Source: JACRAV01 sp964571235
GTDB taxonomy: Bacteria > Zixibacteria > MSB-5A5 > GN15 > FEB-12
Length of the DNA: 64,000 nucleotides
Assembly: GCA_964571235.1 (NCBI GenBank)
Contig: CAZNAI010000004.1
Location: 186,001 to 250,000, forward strand
Direction: 5' to 3'
Positions 35,039-44,462 of the stretch are shown here, in pieces; the first letter of the stretch is position 1, and every line of letters begins with the position of its first letter. The notes beneath the pieces were generated by a model. It was given only the letters and a program-made list of their open reading frames with translations. It did not search any database and had not been told where the DNA came from. A program made the position numbers and the translations under genes.

Positions 35039-36102
35039 GGAGACTTCTGCTTGCACATGTACTCATTGCGCTCGGGCTGGCGGCGATTGTTGTGCCTCTG
35101 CTTATTCGCGCCGGCCACAAATTTGGATTTTTGGATCAACCGGGACGGCACAAACGTCACAAACAACCGGTACCCTACATGGGGGGAGTGGCGCTCTATA
35201 TTGTCTTTTGGGCCACACTATTTGTGCACGCGGTGGTATCGCCCGAACTGACACTCGGCGATTTTTCGACTATCTCATGGATGCTGGCTGGCGCGACTGT
35301 GATCTTCGCCGTGGGATTTATAGACGATCTTCGGCCTCTTTCTGCGCTCGCCAAGTTATTAGCACAGGCGCTGGCGGGTGGAATGCTCGTCGCCGGTGGC
35401 CTCACAATCGATCCGATCTTCATTCCATTTCTCGGGAAGATTTCACTTGGCCCGTGGTCGGCGATTATTACCATGGCCTGGGTGATGGGGCTGACGAATG
35501 CGATCAACCTGATTGACGGCCTCGACGGCCTCGCGGCGGGTGTCTCGTTGATCGCGGCGCTAACTCTGGCCGGACTAGGGCTCATTTATGCCTCACCGGC
35601 TGTTGTGGCGGTAGCCGGTACACTGTGCGGATATCTGATCCTCTTCATTTTTTTCAATCGATATCCGGCGAGAATATTCTTAGGCGACTCAGGTTCGCTT
35701 CAACTGGGGTATTATTTCGCGGTCGTATCTCTTTTAGTGCCGTTCAAGTCATTTACTGCAAGCGCCCTCTATTTGCCGCTCCTGACACTGGGAGTGCCGA
35801 TTCTTGAAACCGCCGTTTCGATTTTCAGGCGGCTGGTCAGCGGAAGGGCGGTGATGGCGGCGGATCGTCGGCATTTGTTCCACTACTTGGCATTGGCTGG
35901 GCTTGCCCCCCGACAGGTAGTCTGGATCTTCTGGGGCCTGTCGCTCGTTTTCGGCGCCACCACTTTTGCTATGTTTTTGTGGGACCGAGTGTTAGTGTCT
36001 ATTCTGCTGGGGGTTTTTATGGTTGTTATTTTCGCCGCGTTTCTTATCTTTACGTCCAATCTGCGACGGGTGAGAAAGGATGACCCCAAGGCCGAGTCGT
36101 AA
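35035..36102 (+). CDS. Undecaprenyl-phosphate sugar-1-phosphate transferase, WecA/MraY family
   Basis: This polytopic enzyme of 355 residues starts a lipid-linked glycan by moving a sugar-phosphate to undecaprenyl phosphate. Conserved motifs are PGRHKRHKQPVPYMGG, VGFIDDL (acidic pair), NAINLIDGLDGLAAG and FLGDSGSLQLG; DRRHLFHYL is the cytoplasmic His motif. About ten membrane helices are predicted. Glycosyltransferases upstream suggest a surface-glycan pathway, so WecA-like is favoured over MraY. Confidence 0.9.
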   Translation: MRRLLLAHVLIALGLAAIVVPLLIRAGHKFGFLDQPGRHKRHKQPVPYMGGVALYIVFWATLFVHAVVSPELTLGDFSTISWMLAGATVIFAVGFIDDLRPLSALAKLLAQALAGGMLVAGGLTIDPIFIPFLGKISLGPWSAIITMAWVMGLTNAINLIDGLDGLAAGVSLIAALTLAGLGLIYASPAVVAVAGTLCGYLILFIFFNRYPARIFLGDSGSLQLGYYFAVVSLLVPFKSFTASALYLPLLTLGVPILETAVSIFRRLVSGRAVMAADRRHLFHYLALAGLAPRQVVWIFWGLSLVFGATTFAMFLWDRVLVSILLGVFMVVIFAAFLIFTSNLRRVRKDDPKAES

Positions 36103-36130
36103 ACTTTGCCTTGCCGGGTAATGCCACAAT

Positions 36131-37090
36131 ATGGCTGATGGATCGTACTTAGAATTTGAAAAGCCGATTGCCGAGTTGGAGAAGAAAATCTCCGACATGA
36201 AGGATTTCAGCGCCGGCAATATTGAGTTGTCATCTGAAATCGCCTCGCTCCAGCAGAAACTCGAGCGCCTCCGTGAAGAAATCTATTCCAATTTAGACCG
36301 ATGGCAGAGAGTTCAGATCTCGCGCCATCCGCGTCGCCCGTATACTCTGGACTATATCACCCACATGACTACCGACTTTGTGGAGCTCCACGGGGACCGT
36401 GGGTTTGCCGACGACAAGGCGATGGTCGGAGGATGGGCACGGATCGACGGTCAGCCGGTGATGATTTTAGGTCAACAGAAAGGGCGCGACACCAAGCAGA
36501 AATTGTATCGCAATTTCGGCATGGCCCACCCTGAAGGATACCGCAAAGCCCGGCGCTTTTTCTATCTGGCCCAAAAGTTCAATGTACCAATTGTCGTGCT
36601 GATCGATACTCCCGGCGCTTTTCCCGGAATCGGTGCGGAAGAGCGCGGACAAGCCGAAGCAATCGCCAAGAATATTCAGGAAATGTTTCGGATCACCGTC
36701 CCCATCGTAGTGGTCATCATAGGCGAGGGTGCCTCAGGTGGAGCGCTCGGAATCGGCATCGGCGACCGGGTCTTTATGCTTGAGCATTCTTGGTATTCGG
36801 TGATTTCACCGGAAGGGTGCGCGGCAATTTTATGGCGCGACGCCGCCAAAGCGCCCGAAGCGGCCGAGGCACTCAAACCGGTGGCCGAGGATCTTTTGAA
36901 TCTGGGGATTGTCGATAGGGTAATTGCCGAACCCTCAGCCGGGGCACACAACGATCACGTCGGCGCGGCAACTCTACTCAAAGAGACGATTCTCTCGTCA
37001 TTGGCGGAATTGAAAGCGCTGTCAGTTGAGGACCTTCTCAAGCACCGCTTGGAAAAGTACCGCAAAATGGGGCAGTACCTGGAAATCTGA
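36131..37090 (+). CDS. accA: Acetyl-CoA carboxylase carboxyltransferase subunit alpha
   Basis: AccA with AccD transfers the carboxyl group from biotin to acetyl-CoA. The 319-residue protein starts with YLEFEKPIAELEKKI and includes RHPRRPYTLDYI, GDRGFADDKA and the oxyanion segment GEGASGGALGIGIGD. Length is typical. accD is not in the window and accB/accC lie 17-22 kb upstream. Confidence 0.96.
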   Translation: MADGSYLEFEKPIAELEKKISDMKDFSAGNIELSSEIASLQQKLERLREEIYSNLDRWQRVQISRHPRRPYTLDYITHMTTDFVELHGDRGFADDKAMVGGWARIDGQPVMILGQQKGRDTKQKLYRNFGMAHPEGYRKARRFFYLAQKFNVPIVVLIDTPGAFPGIGAEERGQAEAIAKNIQEMFRITVPIVVVIIGEGASGGALGIGIGDRVFMLEHSWYSVISPEGCAAILWRDAAKAPEAAEALKPVAEDLLNLGIVDRVIAEPSAGAHNDHVGAATLLKETILSSLAELKALSVEDLLKHRLEKYRKMGQYLEI

Positions 37091-37103
37091 CGCTGAAACT
37101 ACT

Positions 37104-37274
37104 ATGGCTCTGTCAAAACAACTATTGAATATGCTGGTTTGCCCTGCTTGTCACGGCCGACTTGACTATCCTCCCGATCAGAACGCTCTGATCTGCCCGG
37201 CCTGCCGATTGGCGTATCCGGTCACGGAGGATGTTCCGGTCATGTTGGCCGATGAGGCGGAATTGCTGAAGTAA
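37104..37274 (+). CDS. Trm112-family small zinc-ribbon protein
   Basis: This 56-residue protein has two Cys pairs, CPACHGRL and CPACRLAYP, and the PVTEDVPVML segment that defines the Trm112/YcaR family. An in-frame start at 37026 lies inside accA; I chose the ATG at 37104. Family members are small partners of methyltransferases, or in proteobacteria sit next to lpxK and kdsB. No methyltransferase is adjacent here. Confidence 0.85.
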   Translation: MALSKQLLNMLVCPACHGRLDYPPDQNALICPACRLAYPVTEDVPVMLADEAELLK

Positions 37275-37285
37275 AGGTTGCCTCC

Positions 37286-37738
37286 ATGAAACTCTCCAAG
37301 TTCTGTGATGAAAGTCTGATTGCCTTTGATCTGAAATCAAAGTCCAAACGCGAAGTGATGGACGAACTGGTCGAACTGGCCAGTCGCTCCAACATGATCA
37401 AGGACCGTCAGGAATTGCTCGAAGATATTCTGGCCCGCGAAGAGCTGGTGACGACCGGGGTGGGATATGGTGTCGCATTTCCCCACGCCAAGACCGGAGC
37501 CGCCAAGGGAATAGTGATCGCCTTTGGCCGGTCCGAAAAGGGGATCGAGTTTGAGGCGATGGATCACCAGCCGGTGCAGTTGTTTTTTCTCATCGCGGCC
37601 CCCGAGGACGCGGTCGGTGCACATTTGAATGTCATGTCGAGTCTGTCGTTTATGATGCGATCGGAAGACAACCGGGCAAAACTGAAAAAGGCAAATTCGC
37701 CAGGCGATATTCTGGCGCTGATGGATAGTCTCACTTGA
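37286..37738 (+). CDS. PTS EIIA domain protein (fructose/nitrogen type)
   Basis: This 150-residue single-domain IIA protein has the phospho-acceptor His67 in GVGYGVAFPHAKT. No sugar-specific IIB or IIC genes are nearby, so it is more likely a regulatory PtsN-like protein than part of a sugar transporter. It is 11 bases after the Trm112 gene and 32 bases before mreC. Confidence 0.85.
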   Translation: MKLSKFCDESLIAFDLKSKSKREVMDELVELASRSNMIKDRQELLEDILAREELVTTGVGYGVAFPHAKTGAAKGIVIAFGRSEKGIEFEAMDHQPVQLFFLIAAPEDAVGAHLNVMSSLSFMMRSEDNRAKLKKANSPGDILALMDSLT

Positions 37739-37770
37739 AATAAACGCGCGGCAAGGATCGTCGCACCTCT

Positions 37771-38559
37771 ATGTCATGGATGACCAGCGTTTTCGCCCGC
37801 TATTGGCGAAACTTTCACCTCGTGGTGGTGGCGGCCCTTTCCATCCTGCTCATTCTGCATTCACTGGGAATCGAGGGCATGGTCAGTCAGGCCATTGTCG
37901 GCTCGGTCTATTACCCCTTTTTCAAACTTCGCTCCGCAGTGACCGACTTTGCCTCGGTTCGCGATGACAACGAAAAACTAAACCGGGCGCTGGTCGAGGC
38001 CTCGCTGAAACTCTCCGGATTTGAAGAAATTCGCAGGGAGAACGAGCGGCTTCGCGAAATTATCGAATTTCAATCTCCGACCAGTTACAAACTCATTCCG
38101 GCCCGCGTTATCGCCGTTGCCGGTACTCGCCTTCCGACCGGAGCGACACTCAACCGGGGATCGGCCGACGGCATCTCTGCCAATCTTCCGATCATGAATC
38201 AGTATGGGTTGGTTGGACGAGTTGTGAGTGTTGAATCGCACTCGTCGACCGCTCAGTTTCTCTGTGATCCCGCCAATCGGGTAGCGGTAAGATTGTCACA
38301 AAGCCGTGAAATGGGAATCGTGAGGTACGATCCGGCGCACGGATTCATGATGGACAATTTCCCCACCGCCGGATCGATCACCGAAGGAGACACCGTTGTT
38401 TCATCCGGGCTGGGCGGTGTCTATCCCGCCGGGCTAATGGTTGGACGGGTCGTGACCATAGAGCGTCCGGTGGACATACCATTTTGTCAGGTCATTATCG
38501 AGCCGATGGCCAATTTCAACGCTCTTGAAGAAGTTTTCGTGCTGAGGTCAGAGCAATGA
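37771..38559 (+). CDS. mreC: Rod shape-determining protein MreC
   Basis: MreC is the periplasmic scaffold of the elongasome. The 262-residue protein has one N-terminal membrane helix (about 15-33), a coiled-coil (about 60-95: DDNEKLNRALVEASLKL and ENERLREIIEF) and a beta-rich C-terminal domain with GLVGRVVSVESHSS and VVSSGLGGVYPAGLMVG. The stop overlaps mreD by four bases. mreB is absent from the window. Confidence 0.93.
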   Translation: MSWMTSVFARYWRNFHLVVVAALSILLILHSLGIEGMVSQAIVGSVYYPFFKLRSAVTDFASVRDDNEKLNRALVEASLKLSGFEEIRRENERLREIIEFQSPTSYKLIPARVIAVAGTRLPTGATLNRGSADGISANLPIMNQYGLVGRVVSVESHSSTAQFLCDPANRVAVRLSQSREMGIVRYDPAHGFMMDNFPTAGSITEGDTVVSSGLGGVYPAGLMVGRVVTIERPVDIPFCQVIIEPMANFNALEEVFVLRSEQ

Positions 38560-39044
38560 TACAGTTATTGCCGTATGTTCTGTATCTGATCCTGATCGCT
38601 TTGCACACGGTCATCACCGATGACCTCACTGCCATTCTGAGCGCACGTATCAATTTGACTGCCTTTATTATTCTCGCAGTGGCGCTCTACAAGGGAGAAC
38701 TGGCGTCGCTCTGGTTTGGTTTTTTTGCAGGGCTCGTGGCGGGGGCGGTGTTGCCTTCGACTATGGGTTGGTACGCGCTCTTCGGGGCGGCCTTGGGGCT
38801 ATTTGCCCACCATATGAAAGAACGGCTCAATCTTGATTCGCAGAAAGCACGGTTATTGATCACATTTGTCGGGGTCTTGCTGTTCAATGTCGCGTCGTAC
38901 GCAGTGCGCGAGCCGGAAGGGATCGGCCATTTGTGGTGGTCGGCGGGGGTGACCGGGGCGATGTACACTACCGTTTTGGCGTTTGTCTATTTCAGTATCA
39001 AGCACGGCCTGCTAACGCCCGCCAAAGTTAAGTCGATATTCTAA
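38556..39044 (+). CDS. mreD: Rod shape-determining membrane protein MreD
   Basis: This 162-residue protein is polytopic, with five to six hydrophobic segments. Charges are sparse, except for a cytoplasmic loop (HMKERLNLDSQKARLL). The sequence is poorly conserved in this family; the call rests on size, topology and its place between mreC and PBP2. It overlaps mreC (ATGA). Confidence 0.88.
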   Translation: MIQLLPYVLYLILIALHTVITDDLTAILSARINLTAFIILAVALYKGELASLWFGFFAGLVAGAVLPSTMGWYALFGAALGLFAHHMKERLNLDSQKARLLITFVGVLLFNVASYAVREPEGIGHLWWSAGVTGAMYTTVLAFVYFSIKHGLLTPAKVKSIF

Positions 39045-39048
39045 GGGA

Positions 39049-40866
39049 ATGAGTGATCGTCAATTACCCATTGGGAACCGGTATACACTGGCGCTGAGCG
39101 CAGTCGGTATCATCGTCTCCATTGTTATTCTCGGGCTGATCAAACTTCAGATATTCCAGCACAGCGAAATGTCGGCGCTATCGGAGAGTAATCGTCTTCG
39201 GGTAGTGCCGATTGTACCGCCGCGCGGCATCATGTACGATCGTGACGGAAAGCAGATTGTCACCAATCGGCCGTCGTATACGCTCTCGGTTGTTCCCGCC
39301 GAAGAGAAAAAAGAAGTGACCCTGGCCAATCTCGCGCCGATCATCGGCATGGACACCACGCAAATCCGCAAGAATATCCGCAAAAATTTGATCACTCGGT
39401 ATCAGCCGGCGCCGATCATGCGCGATGTCTCCTTTGACAAAATAGCGGTCATCGAAGAGCGAACCGGCGAGTTTCCGGGAGTCAGCTACCAACTCGACCG
39501 GGTACGGTTGTATGTCGCGCCACCCGGATCGGAAGCGTTCACCGGGTATGTTGGCGAACTCTCCGAAGACGAAATGGCGAAAGCCGACCCGGAATTGTAC
39601 CGACTGGGAAGTCTCGTGGGAAAGAAGGGGCTGGAAAAGCAGTACGATCAACTCTTAAGAGGAAAAGAAGGAACCGCGTATCTCGAGGTGTTTGCCTCAG
39701 GTCAGGTGCTGGGACCGTATACCGGCAAGCCGCGCATCGAGGCAGTTGCCGGCGCCGATCTGCAACTTGGAATCGACCTGGATCTTCAGACGCTGGCTAC
39801 TCAGATATTCGATACCTTTTGTTGCGGCGCAGTGGTGGCAATGGATCCGCGCACAGGCGAAGTGCTGGCGCTGACTTCATATCCGGGATTTGACGCCAAC
39901 GTATTTTCAGGAGTGGTATCGGAGAGTTTGTGGACAGCGGTGACATCCAATTCGGATCATCCGCTCTTAAACCGGGCGCTTAATGGGCTATATCCGCCGG
40001 GTTCGACGGCGAAACTCCTGACCGTCGGGGCAGGATTGGAAGAGCGGGCGATTGATCTTCAGACGACTTTTCGCCCCTGTTATGGCGGGTATCAGTTCGG
40101 CACACGATTTTTCAGGTGCTGGGACAAAAACGGACATGGCACGATGACCGCGGTTCACGGGATCGAGGCTTCGTGCGACGTGTACATGTATCAACTGGGA
40201 CTTCGGCTCGGCGTGGATGGACTGAACAAATACATGGATGCCTGCGGATTTGGAAAGCCAACCGGAATCGATCTGCCCGGCGAGGCGGCGGGGCTCAATC
40301 CAAGCACAACCTATTACAATTCGCGCTACGGCAAGAATGGCTGGACCAAAGCGCTCGTGCTTAATAATGCAATTGGTCAGGGCGAAATTCTGGAAACACC
40401 GCTCCAGATAGCGCAGTTTTTCTGCGGGCTGGGCAACCACGGCATTGTCTATCGTCCGCATCTGGTGAAGTCGATCAGGCATCCCGATGGGAGTATCGCG
40501 CCGGTCAAGCCGGAAGTTTCGTTCCAGCTTCCGTTCAGTGAACCAACTCTGCAGGCGCTGATGGAAGGACTACGATTAGTGGTTGAAGGCGACCGGGGAA
40601 CTGCGCGCCGGCTGAAAAACCAGTATTACTCGATTGGCGGAAAGACTGGAACAGCGCAAAATCCCCACGGCGACAACCATTCCTGGTTTGTCGGAGTGGC
40701 GCCCCTTGAAAATCCGGAAATCGTCTGCTGTGCGATTGTCGAAAATGCCGGTCACGGATCCGATGTCGCCGCACCGGTAGTGGGGCAGATAATCAAAAAG
40801 TACATGTTTAAGAAACTCGGCCTTGATACGATAGCACAGGCAGGGCCGGTGGGAGCCAGACCGTGA
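39049..40866 (+). CDS. mrdA: Penicillin-binding protein 2 (elongasome transpeptidase)
   Basis: PBP2 cross-links peptidoglycan during cell elongation. The 605-residue protein has an N-terminal anchor (about 14-36), the pedestal domain with PPRGIMYDRDGK, and the transpeptidase domain. Active-site motifs are STAK in YPPGSTAKLL (nucleophile Ser), SCD in EASCDVYMYQ and KTG in GGKTGTAQ. It lies in the standard mreC-mreD-mrdA-rodA order and overlaps rodA by four bases. Confidence 0.95.
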   Translation: MSDRQLPIGNRYTLALSAVGIIVSIVILGLIKLQIFQHSEMSALSESNRLRVVPIVPPRGIMYDRDGKQIVTNRPSYTLSVVPAEEKKEVTLANLAPIIGMDTTQIRKNIRKNLITRYQPAPIMRDVSFDKIAVIEERTGEFPGVSYQLDRVRLYVAPPGSEAFTGYVGELSEDEMAKADPELYRLGSLVGKKGLEKQYDQLLRGKEGTAYLEVFASGQVLGPYTGKPRIEAVAGADLQLGIDLDLQTLATQIFDTFCCGAVVAMDPRTGEVLALTSYPGFDANVFSGVVSESLWTAVTSNSDHPLLNRALNGLYPPGSTAKLLTVGAGLEERAIDLQTTFRPCYGGYQFGTRFFRCWDKNGHGTMTAVHGIEASCDVYMYQLGLRLGVDGLNKYMDACGFGKPTGIDLPGEAAGLNPSTTYYNSRYGKNGWTKALVLNNAIGQGEILETPLQIAQFFCGLGNHGIVYRPHLVKSIRHPDGSIAPVKPEVSFQLPFSEPTLQALMEGLRLVVEGDRGTARRLKNQYYSIGGKTGTAQNPHGDNHSWFVGVAPLENPEIVCCAIVENAGHGSDVAAPVVGQIIKKYMFKKLGLDTIAQAGPVGARP

Positions 40867-42083
40867 CGCTCAATTACCGGAGTTTGGATTGGCGGCTTTT
40901 TGGGGCGGCGCTGGCGCTGTCGATCATCGGTATTGTGCTGATCATGTCGGCGACACACTCGTCTACCAGCGTATACGAGCGCGACTATTATTTGCGGCAA
41001 TCGATGTGGCTGTTGATTGCGATCGGCGCTTGCGCGGCGATTGTCCATCTCCCCATTCGATTCTTGGATTTGTTTGCGTATATGGTCTACGGAGTCGGTC
41101 TTGCTCTTGTCGCGCTGGTGTTAGTCGTTGGACATTCCCGTCTTGGGGCAACTCGCTGGTTTGATTTAGGACCGGTATCGCTCTCGCCCTCCGATGTCGC
41201 CAAGATCGGCCTTTTGCTGGCGCTCTCGCGCTTTTTTGCCTACACGCGATTGCCGGTAACGTCTAAGCGACGGCTGACCGTTTCTGCACTCATGTGCGTT
41301 GTTCCGGCTCTTCTCATTTTGAAACAGCCCGATTTGGGAACATCACTGGTGTTCTTTGTCTTATTGTTTGCGCTCTGGTTCTGGTCGGGATTGTCGCCGT
41401 GGTATTTACTTTTGATCGTCTCGCCGGTTGCTTCGCTCGTTGCCGCCTCACACTGGCTATCGTGGGGAATTTACCTCGCGATACTCCTGTTGTTCTTAGT
41501 ATTCCTTAAGCCGGGACTCCTGTTTGCAGTCTTCGCCTTTATTGCCAATCTCGGGTTCGGGATGATCACGCCCTTTGTTTGGAATCGTCTGCATGACTAC
41601 CAGAAATCGCGCATCATCACTTTCTTAGATCCGGGGCACGATCCACGCGGCGCAGGGTACCAGATTATCCAATCGAAAATAGCCATTGGCTCGGGAGGAC
41701 TTTGGGGGAAAGGATTTTTGTCCGGGTCGCAGTCGCGCCTTGATTTTCTCCCTGAGCGGCACACTGACTTTATTTTTTCGGTTCTCGGAGAAGAATTCGG
41801 CTTGCTCGGCTGTTTGGTAGTCGTGGTGCTGTTCGGATATCTATTCTTCAGGTGCATTCGAATTGCCGCTCGGTGCCGGTCGCGATTCACATCGTTTGTT
41901 GTGGCCGGCGCGACCGCGATTATCCTGTTTCAGTTTATTGTCAATATCGGTATGACACTCGGGATAATGCCGGTGACCGGCCTGCCACTGCCGTTCATCA
42001 GTTACGGCGGCACGGCACTCGTTTTGTTCTGGACCCTTATCGGATTGATACTCGCCGCCGATTATAATTGGCAGGAATACTGA
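40863..42083 (+). CDS. rodA: Rod-shape SEDS glycosyltransferase RodA
   Basis: RodA polymerises lipid II into glycan strands with PBP2. The 406-residue protein has about ten membrane helices and the SEDS motifs: GHSRLGATRWFDLGPVSLSPSD, LPERHTDFIFSVLGEEFG (with the family Asp/Glu residues) and GLPLPFISYGGT near the C-terminus. It starts with GTG overlapping the mrdA stop (GTGA). Confidence 0.95.
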   Translation: MTLNYRSLDWRLFGAALALSIIGIVLIMSATHSSTSVYERDYYLRQSMWLLIAIGACAAIVHLPIRFLDLFAYMVYGVGLALVALVLVVGHSRLGATRWFDLGPVSLSPSDVAKIGLLLALSRFFAYTRLPVTSKRRLTVSALMCVVPALLILKQPDLGTSLVFFVLLFALWFWSGLSPWYLLLIVSPVASLVAASHWLSWGIYLAILLLFLVFLKPGLLFAVFAFIANLGFGMITPFVWNRLHDYQKSRIITFLDPGHDPRGAGYQIIQSKIAIGSGGLWGKGFLSGSQSRLDFLPERHTDFIFSVLGEEFGLLGCLVVVVLFGYLFFRCIRIAARCRSRFTSFVVAGATAIILFQFIVNIGMTLGIMPVTGLPLPFISYGGTALVLFWTLIGLILAADYNWQEY

Positions 42084-42085
42084 GT

Positions 42086-43672
42086 ATGCGTGGCCATTGT
42101 CTTGTTGCCGCTTTGGTTGTCAGCATGCTTTACAAACCAGTGGCGGCGATCAATGTTGATTCCTTATTAGTCGAATCAATCGGGGGACCGTCAGCCCGTG
42201 ACAGCGTGGTAGCCATGCAGTCAATCTTCTATCGCGGAACGGCGGTGATGGGGGGAATAGAGGGAAACCTGACGGCCTGGGCAGTGCCTCCGAACAAATA
42301 TCTGCTTCAGTTCAAATCGGAAGCAATCAACTTAACGCGCGGATGCGACGGCAAAGTCGTCTGGGAGCGCGATCAAAATGGACGGGTCTTCGATTTGGCC
42401 GGATTTGAGAAAGAAGTCATCCTTAGGTCGGCCTACTTTGAGTCGTACGCCTATGTTGATCCAAAGCGTAGAATGGGCTCGCGCTCTTATCTGGGTGTAC
42501 ACGACCTTGGGTATCACAAGTACAATGTCGTACAACTGGTGCCGACAGCGGATGACACGACCTGGATGTACATAGATACCCAAACCGGGCTGTGCGACGT
42601 CACCGAGACCATTGCCGACGAACTGCTTATCACCACGACGATGGCCGACTACCGGTCGGTAGGGGGAATTCTCGTTCCCTTTTTCATCCGCGACACTGTC
42701 AACGGCCTCGGTGGATCATCGACCGTAATTTTAGAGCAGGTTGACATAAATCTGGCTGTCGATCCGGTGATTTTCGAAAGACCGGGGATGGAGAAAGTCG
42801 ATTTTCATTTTCCCGCCGATGTCGCTTCAGTGACCATTCCGTTTGCCTTTGTCGAATCGCACATCTTTGTCAAAGCGACGCTCAATGGAAAACTCACTGT
42901 GTACCTCTTGCTCGATTCCGGCGCCTCGGTGAACATTTACTACAAGCCCACGGTTGAAAATCTCGAACTGCCGATTACCGGTTACATTCCGGTTCAGGGA
43001 GTCGCGGCCGACGACAGCATCGGACTTGTCATGATCGACTCTGTTCAAATTGGAGAATTGGCGCTGTATCACCAGGTGGCGGGGATGATGGATGAGTCGC
43101 CGATTGGCCAAGCCACGATGGAAAACGCCGATTTCGGCGGGGCGCTCGGATTTGATTTCCTGTCGCGCTTTCCCATGAAAGTCGACTACACCAAGTTCGA
43201 ACTCACCGTGTACAACCCGCAGAAGTTCGAATTACCGAAGGGCGGGACAGAAGTCCCGTTCTTTCTCAGTTCCAAAATTCCAATGGTTCCTGCCAAGGTT
43301 TCCGGTATTGAGGGGAATTTTCTGGTCGATCTGGGAAATGCCATCGGTCTGATACTCAACGATGACTTTGTCACCTCCCATAACCTCACAGATCGTCTCG
43401 CCGAAATCCACGATCTTGAGGGAGGAATGCTGGGGGTCGGCGGAATGGCGACTATGCGCGGTGCTACCGCCAAGAGCGTTGTGCTCGGCGGGCTGGAACT
43501 GGGACAAACTCAGGTCTTTCTCCCGGAATCGGCAGGGGGGATGTCGTCGTCGAAACGCATCGACGGGAACATCGGCAATCCCGTTTTGAAACAGTTTACC
43601 GTCCTTTTAGATTACGAGCGAAATCGCCTTGTTTTGTACCCTCCGGCAGGCCAAAATTCACCTGCCAATTGA
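42086..43672 (+). CDS. Exported protein with LolA-like and retropepsin-like aspartyl protease domains
   Basis: This 528-residue protein has a signal peptide (MRGHCLVAALVVSMLYKPVAA). An in-frame TTG start upstream (42068) is less likely. Residues of about 30-250 resemble the LolA/outer-membrane lipoprotein-sorting fold. Residues of about 255-525 hold two aspartyl-protease-like repeats. The first has LLLDSGASVNIY (DSG). The second has FLVDLGNAIGLIL, where the expected Thr/Ser of D(T/S)G is Leu. The dimer would thus be asymmetric. It lies directly after rodA. Confidence 0.78.
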   Translation: MRGHCLVAALVVSMLYKPVAAINVDSLLVESIGGPSARDSVVAMQSIFYRGTAVMGGIEGNLTAWAVPPNKYLLQFKSEAINLTRGCDGKVVWERDQNGRVFDLAGFEKEVILRSAYFESYAYVDPKRRMGSRSYLGVHDLGYHKYNVVQLVPTADDTTWMYIDTQTGLCDVTETIADELLITTTMADYRSVGGILVPFFIRDTVNGLGGSSTVILEQVDINLAVDPVIFERPGMEKVDFHFPADVASVTIPFAFVESHIFVKATLNGKLTVYLLLDSGASVNIYYKPTVENLELPITGYIPVQGVAADDSIGLVMIDSVQIGELALYHQVAGMMDESPIGQATMENADFGGALGFDFLSRFPMKVDYTKFELTVYNPQKFELPKGGTEVPFFLSSKIPMVPAKVSGIEGNFLVDLGNAIGLILNDDFVTSHNLTDRLAEIHDLEGGMLGVGGMATMRGATAKSVVLGGLELGQTQVFLPESAGGMSSSKRIDGNIGNPVLKQFTVLLDYERNRLVLYPPAGQNSPAN

Positions 43673-43710
43673 TATTGACCATACTGTGTAAGTTGCCGAT
43701 CTTTCGCAGT

Positions 43711-44436
43711 ATGGATACTATACTCACCACGAATAGACTGTCGCGACAGACTGCCGCGCTGGTCGGTATTTTGATTTGCAGTCTTGTCATCGCCGCGGCC
43801 AGTTCGGCCATCGCCCAAACGCCGAGCGCGGTAAAACCATTCAACAAACAACATCAGGCGGGAATTCGGCTGGGAGGGTGGTCCAATTCGGGCGACTTGC
43901 CGCCGGTGTCGAGCAGTAGCGGCAATGTGTCGTACACCACCGACTTCAAAGGCGGAGCCTTTTACTTTGAGGGTTTTGTCGGGCTGAGGTTCTCGGCCCA
44001 CGTGATCGGAGAGCTCTCTTTCGGCATCTTCAATCGTGGGGATGTCAATTTGCGCGACGACGCCACCGACTACCAGTTCTTCGGAAATCTGCTGATCTAT
44101 CCTTTGCTGGCGCGGGCCAAGTTTTATCCCCTCGCTACCACTGCCTCAAAGTTACAGCCGTATTTTTCGGCGGGGGGCGGATTCTATTACGGACACCACG
44201 ACATCCAGTATTATCAGTCCGATGTCTATTTCTCAGGATTTAATACCCAGTCGGCGACGTCGTTTGAATATACGCTTGGAGGCGGATTCGACCTGCCAGT
44301 AGCCGAAAAAATCGCACTGGAACTGAGTACCGCCTGGATGCCGCTCAAATTCGGCAAAGACTTAATAACTATTCGTAAATACGATGGCATGGCAATTACC
44401 ATCGGAGTCAAATATCTCTTCACCTCAATCAAGTAG
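43711..44436 (+). CDS. Exported beta-barrel protein, outer membrane protein candidate
   Basis: This 241-residue protein has a signal peptide with the start at ATG 43711 (SRQTAALVGILICSLVIAAASSAIA). An in-frame TTG at 43669 is an alternative. The mature part alternates aromatic and Gly-rich strands (GIRLGGWSN, AFYFEGFVGLRFSAHVIGELSFG, GGGFYYGHHDIQYY) and ends in YLFTSIK. This resembles small OmpW/OmpA-type barrels, though no family is certain. Confidence 0.72.
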   Translation: MDTILTTNRLSRQTAALVGILICSLVIAAASSAIAQTPSAVKPFNKQHQAGIRLGGWSNSGDLPPVSSSSGNVSYTTDFKGGAFYFEGFVGLRFSAHVIGELSFGIFNRGDVNLRDDATDYQFFGNLLIYPLLARAKFYPLATTASKLQPYFSAGGGFYYGHHDIQYYQSDVYFSGFNTQSATSFEYTLGGGFDLPVAEKIALELSTAWMPLKFGKDLITIRKYDGMAITIGVKYLFTSIK

Positions 44437-44462
44437 CAGGTACAGGAATTCACGGAGGATAT

